Shown: positions 33,184 through 39,557 of the stretch, piece by piece
How the letters are laid out: the number at the start of each line of letters is the position of its first letter
How positions within the stretch are numbered: the stretch's first letter is position 1
Assembly: GCA_021772535.1 (NCBI GenBank)
Contig: JAJFLV010000214.1
Coordinates: 1-39,557, forward strand
Length of the DNA stretch: 39,557 bases
Origin: Opitutales bacterium
GTDB taxonomy: Bacteria; Verrucomicrobiota; Verrucomicrobiia; Opitutales; UBA2987
Direction: 5' to 3'
Notes under the pieces: generated by a model
What the model was told of the DNA's origin: nothing
Seen by the model: the letters and a program-made list of their open reading frames with translations, nothing else
The model's database searches: none
Position numbers and translations under genes: made by a program

Positions 33184-33626
33184 TAGAATATTCGGGGGTC
33201 TATCCCCTTGGTTTCCGGTCCATAGGGATAGGGGTATAATTCGCCGATGGTCATGAGGTCGATTTCCCTCTCAAGTGTGGCTCCGATGATTCTCACATCT
33301 GGGTTGGCGCCGCAAAATTCCCAGATTACCTGCCGGCATTCGGCACAGGGCACCCCCGAATAAGGTCCATGGCAGACCAAGGCCTCGATTACCCGGTCGC
33401 CCCCGGCAGCCATCTGGTTGATAGCGTTGCGCTCCGCATGCACACATTGCTGAAGGCTGACTACCTCGACATTGCAGGCGGCGTAAATTTTTCCGGATTT
33501 GGCCCGCACGGCAGAGCCTACCTTGTGCTTTGAATAAGGCGTATAGGCATTTTTCCTTGCGTGCTCGGCGGCTATCACCAATTCACGATCCTCAGGAGAC
33601 AAGTCGTTAAAACTGATTCGCTGCAT
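33183..33626 (-). CDS. cdd: cytidine deaminase-like enzyme
   Basis: A 147-residue zinc deaminase. NAYTPYSKHKVGSAV and CNVEVVS match the nucleoside-binding parts of cytidine deaminase. The zinc motif is HAERNAI with PCAECRQV. The first ligand is therefore His, where small tetrameric Cdd enzymes usually have Cys, so the substrate may be a cytidine relative rather than cytidine itself. The start ATG directly follows the stop of the HisI-like gene (TGAATG), so the two are translationally coupled. Its stop codon TAG is formed by the TA flanking the MITE plus the first base of the element; the core domain is intact but the native C-terminus may have been changed. Confidence 0.85.
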   Translation of the reverse strand: MQRISFNDLSPEDRELVIAAEHARKNAYTPYSKHKVGSAVRAKSGKIYAACNVEVVSLQQCVHAERNAINQMAAGGDRVIEALVCHGPYSGVPCAECRQVIWEFCGANPDVRIIGATLEREIDLMTIGELYPYPYGPETKGIDPRIF

Positions 33627-34061
33627 TCAGCTGGTCTCCGGTTTTGAGTGGGAAATCATTTCCAATTGGCCATCGGAATTCAACCGGCGATAAAAGCACC
33701 CTATGCGGGATTTGCCATCAGATGATTTGGTATGACATGCGCCACCCCCACTGCGACGGGCCAGAAAAAGAACCGCGGTTTGCTCGCAATTGACCCGGGT
33801 TTCGATGATGCGGAGGGTGTCCCCGGTATTTTTGCCGACGATCCAGACCTCGTCCCGCCAGGTGCTCCAGAATGTCACACACTGCTCCCGTAATGCCGTT
33901 TCGAGAACCTCCTTGTTTATATAACCAACCATCAATACTTCCCCGGTTTCGGTATCCTGAACAACCGCTGGAATGAGGTCTTTGCCGGTGGCGCCAATGT
34001 CATTCAGCTTGTTGAAATCGAGCCGCAGTTCTTTCCCTTCCTCCAATTCAGTTTGGGACAT
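33627..34061 (-). CDS. phosphoribosyl-AMP cyclohydrolase-like protein (HisI-like)
   Basis: A 144-residue PRA-CH family protein. LIPAVVQDTETGEVLMVGYIN, GKNTGDTLRI and GGGACHTKSSDGKSRIGCFY follow the family layout. PRA-CH opens the adenine ring of phosphoribosyl-AMP in histidine synthesis. The usual Asp cluster (DCDxD) that binds Mg2+ reads NCEQT here, while the three zinc Cys remain, and the stretch between CHT and CFY is longer than usual. No other his gene is near. It is coupled to the deaminase gene (TGAATG). The start is ATG at 34061 with AGGAG 8 nt upstream. It may be a true HisI of a divergent subfamily or a cyclohydrolase recruited to nucleotide breakdown. Confidence 0.8.
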   Translation of the reverse strand: MSQTELEEGKELRLDFNKLNDIGATGKDLIPAVVQDTETGEVLMVGYINKEVLETALREQCVTFWSTWRDEVWIVGKNTGDTLRIIETRVNCEQTAVLFLARRSGGGACHTKSSDGKSRIGCFYRRLNSDGQLEMISHSKPETS

Positions 34062-34081
34062 GATTGTAGCTCCTAAACAGA

Positions 34082-34948
34082 CTAAAGGGTTTGTTGGAAC
34101 CATTTTACAGTTCGCTTCATCACCTTTTCGGCCATGGTCTGGTCTTCACCCAAAACTCCGAAAATGTGATCGGCGCCGGATAACAAGACCCCCTCGGAAG
34201 GACGCCCTTTGGCCAATGCAGCGAATTTTGGGACATAAGGCGCAGAGAAATCTTCCGTCCCCGCAATGGACAGGAATGCGTCAGAGTATTTTTCCACGCT
34301 TTTCAAAACATCGTATTCCTCAAGTTTTTCAAAGAAGCCTTTTTTCAAGGTCACCTCCCGCCAACCCAGATCGATGGTGATAATTCCTTTTTCCATCACC
34401 TCATCGAACCGTTCCTGTCCCAGAGAACCAAGGAAATCCTTACGCAGTTCTCCAGCCGAAGACCAGGTTACCATCGACTTATACCATTCGGGATTCTCTC
34501 CCGCAGAGATGATGGCGGTTGCCCCGCCCATGCTGAATCCGAGTATTCCCATTCGCTCCGTATCGACCGATTCGAGACTCGATAAAAATTGGTATGCCTC
34601 GGCTGCCGCATTGACACGGATCTCGATGCTCGAATCGGCCATTTCTCCACCGCTCTCACCCCATCCCGGGAAGTCGATGCGCAGGGATGCGATGCCTTTG
34701 CGGGCCAGCTTTTCGGCCAACCTTTTGTACATATCGCCGACCTCGTTTTTCTGGCTCCCAAACCCGTGGCACATTAAAATAGCCGGGACTTTGCCATCCG
34801 TCTCCGGTTGGGCAAGAATACCCACGATTTGCTCACCAATGGTTACATAATGCTCGCTCCACGACATTTTCTCACCCGCCTTCACGGTTGATGAGATGAA
34901 TAAAAAACCAAATACGGCGAACAAAATATTAATGTGTGCTTTTTTCAT
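34082..34948 (-). CDS. secreted alpha/beta hydrolase
   Basis: A 288-residue serine hydrolase with a signal peptide (INILFAVFGFLFISSTVKAG). The oxyanion region is MCHGFGSQKNE, the nucleophile S139 is in LGFSMGGA, the acid is probably in AGTEDFSAPY and the His in SGADHIFG. It resembles dienelactone hydrolase or acyl-aminoacyl peptidase-like esterases. An ester, amide or lactone substrate in the periplasm is likely. It is 20 bp upstream of the HisI-like gene on the same strand; whether it works in the same pathway is not clear. Confidence 0.85.
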   Translation of the reverse strand: MKKAHINILFAVFGFLFISSTVKAGEKMSWSEHYVTIGEQIVGILAQPETDGKVPAILMCHGFGSQKNEVGDMYKRLAEKLARKGIASLRIDFPGWGESGGEMADSSIEIRVNAAAEAYQFLSSLESVDTERMGILGFSMGGATAIISAGENPEWYKSMVTWSSAGELRKDFLGSLGQERFDEVMEKGIITIDLGWREVTLKKGFFEKLEEYDVLKSVEKYSDAFLSIAGTEDFSAPYVPKFAALAKGRPSEGVLLSGADHIFGVLGEDQTMAEKVMKRTVKWFQQTL

Positions 34949-35014
34949 AATTAGATAAATCGAAAATTATTCCTATAAATTTTCAAAGTGGTGGTGGATT
35001 AGGTTATGGAGATA

Positions 35015-36310
35015 TTAAGTGGCAATATTTTTGCAATAAACCAATTCTTCACCCTGTGGTTCAAGATTGCTGATGGTTCCGCATTTTTCGTAACCCAATT
35101 TTCGAAGCAATTCGTTCATTGGTTGGTTGAATTCCCCTGAAGAGATATAAATTTTGCTTGTGCGGCAAATCCTTTCCCCATGCTCGAGCAATGCAGCGCC
35201 AATGCCCTGACGACGATTTTCCGGTTTTACGTAAATGAGGGAAATAAAACCATAGCTGAAAAAAGTATGATCCAAGATCATACAACCAACCGCTTCCCCT
35301 TGAACGGAGGCCAGCCAACAACTCCGAGACCTTACCGCACGCTCGAAAAATTGTTGCCCTTCCTCGAAACGCTCGAGTCCTTCGATGGGAAATCCATTTC
35401 TTAAAAAATCTTCATTGGCCCAGTAAATGTTCAATTCCTGAGAAATATGGGTAGATATCACGGAGCGTTCCGTTTTCGTGTCCGAAGCCCACTCGCGCTG
35501 ACGAACCTCCCGTGGCGAAAGGCCGTAGTATTTTTTCACGAACCGGGAAAAATGATAGGGAGATTTGAATCCGCTCTGGTAAGCGATTTCTTCTACCGTC
35601 AGGTCGGTATCCCGCAGTTTGGCCAAGCCTTTTTCAACTCGAGTCTGCCACAACAACTGATTGGGAGTGCAGGAAATATGCTTTCGAAACAGGCGGGAGA
35701 GGTGCTGAGCGCTCAAACAAGCCACCTGGGCAAAGGTTTTGGTTGTGCAGGATTCGTTGTAATGCCCTTCAATATATTGGCAGACCCGTTGAATGGGCTC
35801 CGGCAATGGACGCGGTTCATCGTCGAATAGTCCGGCACGGTAAAAATATTCATGAAAAAGGGCCTCGGCCAACTTTTCCCGTAACCGCCTGGGACCGTTA
35901 CGGTGCAGCAAACCAATTTTCATCAGCGTGTCCATGAGTTCGGAAACCGGGAGGATGAAAGGCATCATCTCCAGCCTTTTTAAAACGACGCGGTCCAGGT
36001 CAGGTTGAATGGCCGCGCACCAGGCATGATGCACCTCCTCGGCGCTTGAATATTGGAAAAACTCCCTGTGCCCCGGACATAGAACGGTTGCCTGTCCCGG
36101 CTCCTGCTGATAGTCTACACCATCCACCGTGATGGTTTGCTCACCGCGATAAACGATATTCAGTTGAAGATTTTCCTGAGTGCGCGGTCCGAAGCTCCAT
36201 TTTCTCGCTTTGCCCCGCCAACCTGCTTTATGCAGAAATTCGGAGAACATAAAGGGCTGATTGAGAGTAAAAATGTTCATTTCAGTCATGTTATTACACG
36301 GGTTGGTCAT
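35015..36310 (-). CDS. AraC-family regulator fused to GNAT acetyltransferase
   Basis: About 431 residues in three parts: an N-terminal AraC-type sensor/cupin domain (LNIVYRGEQTITVDG), a central AraC/XylS double helix-turn-helix (VACLSAQHLSRLFRKH and VEEIAYQSGFKSPYHFSRFVKKYYGLSP), and a C-terminal GNAT domain of about 145 residues with the acetyl-CoA loop ENRRQGIGAALLEHGE. It should bind DNA and acetylate a small molecule or protein. It lies at the head of the minus-strand genes and is divergent from the SAHH-like gene 92 bp away, so it may control both. ATG codons at 36310, 36289 and 36280 and a TTG at 36319 are possible starts; none has a clear ribosome site. Confidence 0.88.
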   Translation of the reverse strand: MTNPCNNMTEMNIFTLNQPFMFSEFLHKAGWRGKARKWSFGPRTQENLQLNIVYRGEQTITVDGVDYQQEPGQATVLCPGHREFFQYSSAEEVHHAWCAAIQPDLDRVVLKRLEMMPFILPVSELMDTLMKIGLLHRNGPRRLREKLAEALFHEYFYRAGLFDDEPRPLPEPIQRVCQYIEGHYNESCTTKTFAQVACLSAQHLSRLFRKHISCTPNQLLWQTRVEKGLAKLRDTDLTVEEIAYQSGFKSPYHFSRFVKKYYGLSPREVRQREWASDTKTERSVISTHISQELNIYWANEDFLRNGFPIEGLERFEEGQQFFERAVRSRSCWLASVQGEAVGCMILDHTFFSYGFISLIYVKPENRRQGIGAALLEHGERICRTSKIYISSGEFNQPMNELLRKLGYEKCGTISNLEPQGEELVYCKNIAT

Positions 36311-36331
36311 TTTAAACAATGGATATTTGCC

Positions 36332-36362
36332 TATACTTTACTAAGCCCCACTAAAAGGGGGC
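36332..36362 (+). promoter_or_regulatory. possible promoter and 5' hairpin before the SAHH-like gene
   Basis: TATACT (36332-36337) is a good -10 and would start transcription near 36344. GCCCC (36345-36349) and GGGGC (36358-36362) form a 5 bp hairpin right after that point. It could be a regulator site or a structured leader. I see no recognisable SAH or SAM riboswitch pattern. Confidence 0.3.
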
Positions 36363-36402
36363 ATCCTGACCAGAACCTTGGTAAACTTGATTAAAAATAA
36401 TA

Positions 36403-37596
36403 ATGACTGATCAATCGGTAGAAGAGGAGCTTTTGAAGCGCGGACGAGGCAAAATCAATTGGATTAGTTCCAATATGAAAATGTTGGACAAGCTCCGGGA
36501 GGAGTTCACATCGAGCCAACCTTTCGCAGGGCTTACAATTGGTGTTTCCCTGCATATCGAGCAGAAAACGGCCGCATTGTTCAGTGTACTGGCCGCCGGG
36601 GGCGCTGAAGTGGTAGCTACCGGCAATCTGGGCACAACAAATGACGATATTGCCGCAGCCCTCAATGAAAGCGGAATCCGGGTCTACGGAAAACGAAACG
36701 ATACCCGAAGTGAACACCTGGAAAACGTTCGCCGAATACTTCGCCACAAACCCGCTCTGCTATTGGACAATGGGGCCGATCTGATCGCCTTCCTAATTGA
36801 GGAGGAGGAATTTTCCGGACAAAAAATCATCGGCGGCACGGAAGAGACAACCTCTGGAGGAAACCGCATTCGTGAAGAGATGCCGGGCAAAGTGTCTTTT
36901 CCAGCGATCGTAATCAACGACAGCCCCCTCAAACTGATCGTCGAAAACAAGCACGCCGTCGGCCAATCGGTTCTGGAAAGTTTTTTAAGAATTACCAACC
37001 TGATGGTCCAGGGAAAGAGGGTCGTCGTCTTCGGCTACGGTTGGTGCGGAAGAGGAATCGCCAAATATTTCAAGAGTTTCGGAGCCCAGGTAACTGTGAT
37101 GGAAAAAGACCCCATTCGTGCGCTGGAAGCGGCTGTGGACGGATTCCGGGTTACCGAAACGGAAGCCGCAGTCTCTTGGGGAAATGTTTTCATTACGGCC
37201 ACCGGTAGACCGGGAATTATTAAAGCGGAGCATTTCGCCCATATTTCCGATGGCGCGATTTTGGCCAATGCCGGTCATTTCGATTGGGAGATCGAGGTGC
37301 CGGAGTTGGTCAAGCAAGCTGCTTCCGTCGAGGAACCGGAGGAGGCCATTGAGCGGTTTGCAATGCCCAACGGCAACTGTTTGACCTTATTGTCCCATGG
37401 CCGGATGTTCAATCTGGGAGGACGAGAGCCGAAAGGAAATTCGGCCGAATCCATGGATTTGGGGTTCACCCTGCAAGCCCTGTCCCTGGAGTGTATCGCA
37501 AAAAGTCGTTATCCTCTCGTTGCCGGGGCCCAACCGGTTCCCCACGAGATTAATCTGGAAGCTTCACGCAGAATGCTGCAAATCATGATGGCCTGA
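36403..37596 (+). CDS. S-adenosylhomocysteine hydrolase-like enzyme
   Basis: A 397-residue SAHH-family protein. Matching parts are GVSLHIEQKTA (H51), GGTEETTSGG, INDSPLKLIVEN (K177), the NAD-binding FGYGWCGRGIA and ANAGHFDWEIEV. The family uses bound NAD to split adenosylhomocysteine. Two catalytic positions differ from the usual: DDG in the first domain reads D122-N123-G, and the Asp after the catalytic Lys (KxxFDN) reads Glu (E181). The C-terminal KPxxYRY tail, which completes the NAD site of a neighbouring subunit, is absent. It may act on a different nucleoside thioether. It is divergent from the AraC-GNAT gene. Confidence 0.85.
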   Translation: MTDQSVEEELLKRGRGKINWISSNMKMLDKLREEFTSSQPFAGLTIGVSLHIEQKTAALFSVLAAGGAEVVATGNLGTTNDDIAAALNESGIRVYGKRNDTRSEHLENVRRILRHKPALLLDNGADLIAFLIEEEEFSGQKIIGGTEETTSGGNRIREEMPGKVSFPAIVINDSPLKLIVENKHAVGQSVLESFLRITNLMVQGKRVVVFGYGWCGRGIAKYFKSFGAQVTVMEKDPIRALEAAVDGFRVTETEAAVSWGNVFITATGRPGIIKAEHFAHISDGAILANAGHFDWEIEVPELVKQAASVEEPEEAIERFAMPNGNCLTLLSHGRMFNLGGREPKGNSAESMDLGFTLQALSLECIAKSRYPLVAGAQPVPHEINLEASRRMLQIMMA

Positions 37597-37661
37597 GATT
37601 TCTCCGGATTAGCCTCTGCACGGGGAATTGCTTTTCTAGAATTAGAGTCCGTCAAATTTCT

Positions 37662-37675
37662 GGCTCGAACGAGCC
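37662..37675 (+). terminator. short hairpin after the SAHH-like gene
   Basis: GGCTCG and CGAGCC with a 2 nt spacer form a compact hairpin 66 bp after the stop. No T tract follows, so it is only a possible terminator or processing site. Confidence 0.3.
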
Positions 37676-37759
37676 TGAATTATGCCATTGATTTAATGCG
37701 ATGGACTGTGTAAAAAATTTCAGTCCTCATTACATTCCTGTTTTTCTATTTTTTAAAGA

Positions 37760-38302
37760 ATGAAAGCAACAGCAACAATTACTGAAAATTCCTTTTGGCA
37801 GCAAAGCCAAATAATCGAAACCGCTATTTTGCTGGGTCTGTCCGTAACTATCCCGTTCCTGATTCATTTGGTCCCGGTGGGAGGTGAATTGCATTGGGGT
37901 CCAATGCTTTTGCCCATGTTTTACGCTCCAATTCTGGCGGCGTATTTTTGCCGTATTCACGTCGGCGTGGCGGTTTGTTTTTTGGCTCCCTTGTTGAACC
38001 TGCTGTTTACAGGCCGACCAACCCCGGTCATGGCAGGCATTATAACCGCCGAACTGCTCCTTTTCTTCCTGATTCTGCAAATCTTGAGAGCCAAAATCGG
38101 AAAATGGAACTGGTATTTTGGGCTCCTGGCCTTTCTAGGGGTGAAAGCGGTCTTTTTAATCCTGTTACTAATCTGGCCTTCAATTCCACCTGCGGGAATG
38201 TCCATATCCCATCTGCTCAACGGAATTGTTTTTTCGGCGCCGGGGCTTGCCCTATTGGGCTTGATCGGGTGGATATCTATTCGCTGTTATCCTCAGGAAT
38301 AA
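37760..38302 (+). CDS. ECF transporter S-component-like membrane protein
   Basis: A 180-residue hydrophobic protein with about five or six membrane segments. Its length and the loop-helix pattern MLLPMFYAPILAAYFCRIHVG followed by FLAPLLNLLFTGRP resemble substrate-binding S components of energy-coupling factor transporters. These proteins capture vitamins or nucleobases and share an ATPase module encoded elsewhere; no module is in the window. A phosphoribosyltransferase gene starts 15 bp after its stop, suggesting that the cargo is a nucleobase-like compound. The family call is by overall pattern and is moderately sure. Confidence 0.65.
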   Translation: MKATATITENSFWQQSQIIETAILLGLSVTIPFLIHLVPVGGELHWGPMLLPMFYAPILAAYFCRIHVGVAVCFLAPLLNLLFTGRPTPVMAGIITAELLLFFLILQILRAKIGKWNWYFGLLAFLGVKAVFLILLLIWPSIPPAGMSISHLLNGIVFSAPGLALLGLIGWISIRCYPQE

Positions 38303-38316
38303 AGAGTTTCATTGGC

Positions 38317-38718
38317 ATGGAAGATATCACTTTCGAGGAAATATCCCGACGTCTCCATGCATATCAAATGCCCAAGGTTGATTGCGTAGCCGGCATTCTG
38401 GCAGGAGGCTTGGTGCCAGCCACATTGTTGGCGCACCAATTAAAAGTTCTCCTCGTCTTTTTATCCATAAACTACCGGGATGAGAATAATAACCCACGTT
38501 ATGATCGCCCGGCTTTGCTTTCAACTAAAGGAAAACTGCCTTCCGAAGGAAAAGTGCTTCTGGTCGATGACGTATCCGTAAGCGGCCAAACATTACAAGT
38601 GGCAAAAGAGCAGTTAAACGGTTGCCAAGTAAGCACCCTCGTTCTCAAGGGAAAAGCGGACCACGTAATTTTTCCCGAAATTGAGAACTGCGTCAACTGG
38701 CCATGGAAGGTGACATAA
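38317..38718 (+). CDS. small phosphoribosyltransferase
   Basis: A 133-residue type I PRTase-like protein. The PRPP-binding loop is KVLLVDDVSVSGQTLQVA, preceded by the conserved CVAGILAGGLVPATLLAHQL, which fits the pyrophosphate loop of Gpt/Xpt-like enzymes. It should join a base to PRPP to give a nucleotide. The length is short but complete for Gpt-like enzymes (about 150). The start is ATG at 38317, 14 bp after the S-component stop. The pair would import and trap a nucleobase; the base is unknown. Confidence 0.8.
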   Translation: MEDITFEEISRRLHAYQMPKVDCVAGILAGGLVPATLLAHQLKVLLVFLSINYRDENNNPRYDRPALLSTKGKLPSEGKVLLVDDVSVSGQTLQVAKEQLNGCQVSTLVLKGKADHVIFPEIENCVNWPWKVT

Positions 38719-38745
38719 GCAGGAATGGCGTATTGATTAATAACG

Positions 38746-39557
38746 GTGAGCAAAATCAGAGTCTTTGTTTCGTTGTTACTGTGCATACCTTATACGCCTG
38801 GTTTTTCGGGGCAGGAAGACAACTATAGTCAGGCTTGGAAAAACGGATTGTTGGCCAATGAGGGGCTTCGGCGGTCGAGAAATTATGTCGAGGGCTGGTT
38901 GCAGCATGCAGATCCGAAAACAGGGTTAATTCCTCGAAATCTCGGTCAGGACACCTATTTGAAAAACCCCGGTAAAAAAGGAAAGAAGATATGGAATGCC
39001 AAGGATGCGGCTGCCGACAATTATCCATTTATGGTCCTGACCTGCGCTCTGACGGATCGGGAAAGGTTCGATGGGCCTATGCTGGATATGTTGAACACCG
39101 AGATCGAACTGACTTCCCGCATCGACCGTCTGCCGGACACCTATCATTTTTCCAAAAAACGGTTTCAAGATAGAAAACCGGACCTTGAGTCGATCATCTT
39201 CGGCTCCTCCGAATATGTCAAAGATGGCCTTCTGCCCTTAACGGAATGGCTGGGACCCAGTCCATGGAGCGAGCGCATGACGGGCATTCTCGAGGATCTC
39301 TGGAAACACGCACCGGTTGATACGCCCTACGGGAAAATCGTGTCTACAAACGTGGAAGTAAATGGAGAGATGTTGCAGGCACTTTCGCGTATATACTGGA
39401 TGACCGGGGAGAGAAAATACCTGGATTGGGGCCTGCGGCTGGGGGACTATTATCTTTTGAACGGGAATCACCCGACTGGAGACGCGGATTATCTCCGATT
39501 GCGCGACCACGGCTGTGAGATTATTTCCGGTCTTTGCGAACTCTACGCCGCCGTCAA
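38746..39557 (+). CDS. secreted protein of unknown function, 5' part
   Basis: The frame runs from GTG at 38746 off the right edge (270 codons visible). The N-terminus has a signal peptide (IRVFVSLLLCIPYTPGFSGQ). The rest is rich in Trp, Tyr and aromatic motifs such as VEGWLQHADPKTGLIPRNL, WNAKDAAADNYPFMVL and WGLRLGDYYLLNG. The alternating helical pattern suggests an alpha/alpha toroid of the six-hairpin glycosidase kind. I do not recognise a specific family. A role on an extracellular carbohydrate is possible. Confidence 0.7.
   Translation, partial: MSKIRVFVSLLLCIPYTPGFSGQEDNYSQAWKNGLLANEGLRRSRNYVEGWLQHADPKTGLIPRNLGQDTYLKNPGKKGKKIWNAKDAAADNYPFMVLTCALTDRERFDGPMLDMLNTEIELTSRIDRLPDTYHFSKKRFQDRKPDLESIIFGSSEYVKDGLLPLTEWLGPSPWSERMTGILEDLWKHAPVDTPYGKIVSTNVEVNGEMLQALSRIYWMTGERKYLDWGLRLGDYYLLNGNHPTGDADYLRLRDHGCEIISGLCELYAAV

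Noticed and set aside
34062-34103. Longer HisI-like protein from 34103
   Set aside because: ATG 34061 has AGGAG 8 nt upstream, and the longer form would overlap the alpha/beta hydrolase gene.
36311-36402. SAH or SAM riboswitch before the SAHH-like gene
   Set aside because: Only a short GCCCC/GGGGC hairpin is visible; the conserved cores of these riboswitches were not recognised in the 92 bp gap.
37894-38316. Long N-terminal extension of the phosphoribosyltransferase frame
   Set aside because: It overlaps the S-component gene in another frame and looks non-coding; the PRTase begins at ATG 38317.
1-39557. Phage defence, CRISPR array, integrase or prophage content
   Set aside because: No repeats of CRISPR type, no cas, integrase, toxin-antitoxin or phage structural genes were seen.

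Overview
The window is a 39.6 kb piece of a bacterial chromosome with about 36 protein genes. I see no rRNA, tRNA or CRISPR. It looks like a Gram-negative, probably marine member of the PVC group (Verrucomicrobiota, Opitutia-like). The reasons are an Oar-type TonB-dependent receptor, several PhyH-type oxygenases, many genes without a clear Shine-Dalgarno site, and moderate GC. This placement is an inference from gene content; no marker gene is present.

Region 1 (1-10.5 kb) is about envelope lipids and glycans. It holds a LysM protein (cut by the window edge), a NUDIX hydrolase, and a tight run of an acyl carrier protein-dehydratase fusion, a ketoacyl synthase, an MGDG-synthase-like glycosyltransferase and a GT4 glycosyltransferase. 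These converge on an alpha-oxoamine synthase resembling serine palmitoyltransferase. Two more GT4 enzymes and rmlA follow. Together they suggest a glycosylated amino-lipid (sphingolipid-like) pathway.

Region 2 (10.6-13.2 kb) holds a cupin, a Tat-exported PhoD phosphatase and a small ferritin-like helical protein.

Region 3 (13.3-38.7 kb) is dominated by nucleoside uptake and breakdown. It has two uridine-phosphorylase-type enzymes, three CNT nucleoside transporters, PsuG with a PfkB kinase (pseudouridine breakdown), a secreted 5'-nucleotidase next to a TonB-dependent receptor, a cytidine-deaminase-like and a HisI-like enzyme with coupled start and stop codons, an S-adenosylhomocysteine-hydrolase-like enzyme, and an ECF substrate-binding membrane protein with a phosphoribosyltransferase. 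Three Fe(II)/2-oxoglutarate oxygenases (two PhyH paralogues and one IPNS-type) and an amidohydrolase_2 protein are mixed in with these genes. PhyH, phosphorylase and CNT genes occur together twice. The best candidate for an undescribed system is therefore an oxygenase-assisted salvage route for modified or deoxy-nucleosides. A plausible flow is: nucleic acid fragments cross the outer membrane (TonB receptor), are dephosphorylated (5'-nucleotidase, PhoD), imported (CNTs), oxidised and/or cleaved (oxygenases, phosphorylases, PsuK/PsuG, deaminase, amidohydrolase), and the bases are reused.

Other notable points: two genes whose only sensible starts are ATC and ATT, each 7 nt after a Shine-Dalgarno-like motif; a 274 bp MITE-like element with perfect terminal repeats whose insertion supplies the stop codon of the deaminase gene; and an AraC regulator fused to a GNAT acetyltransferase. 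The right edge cuts a secreted protein of unknown function.
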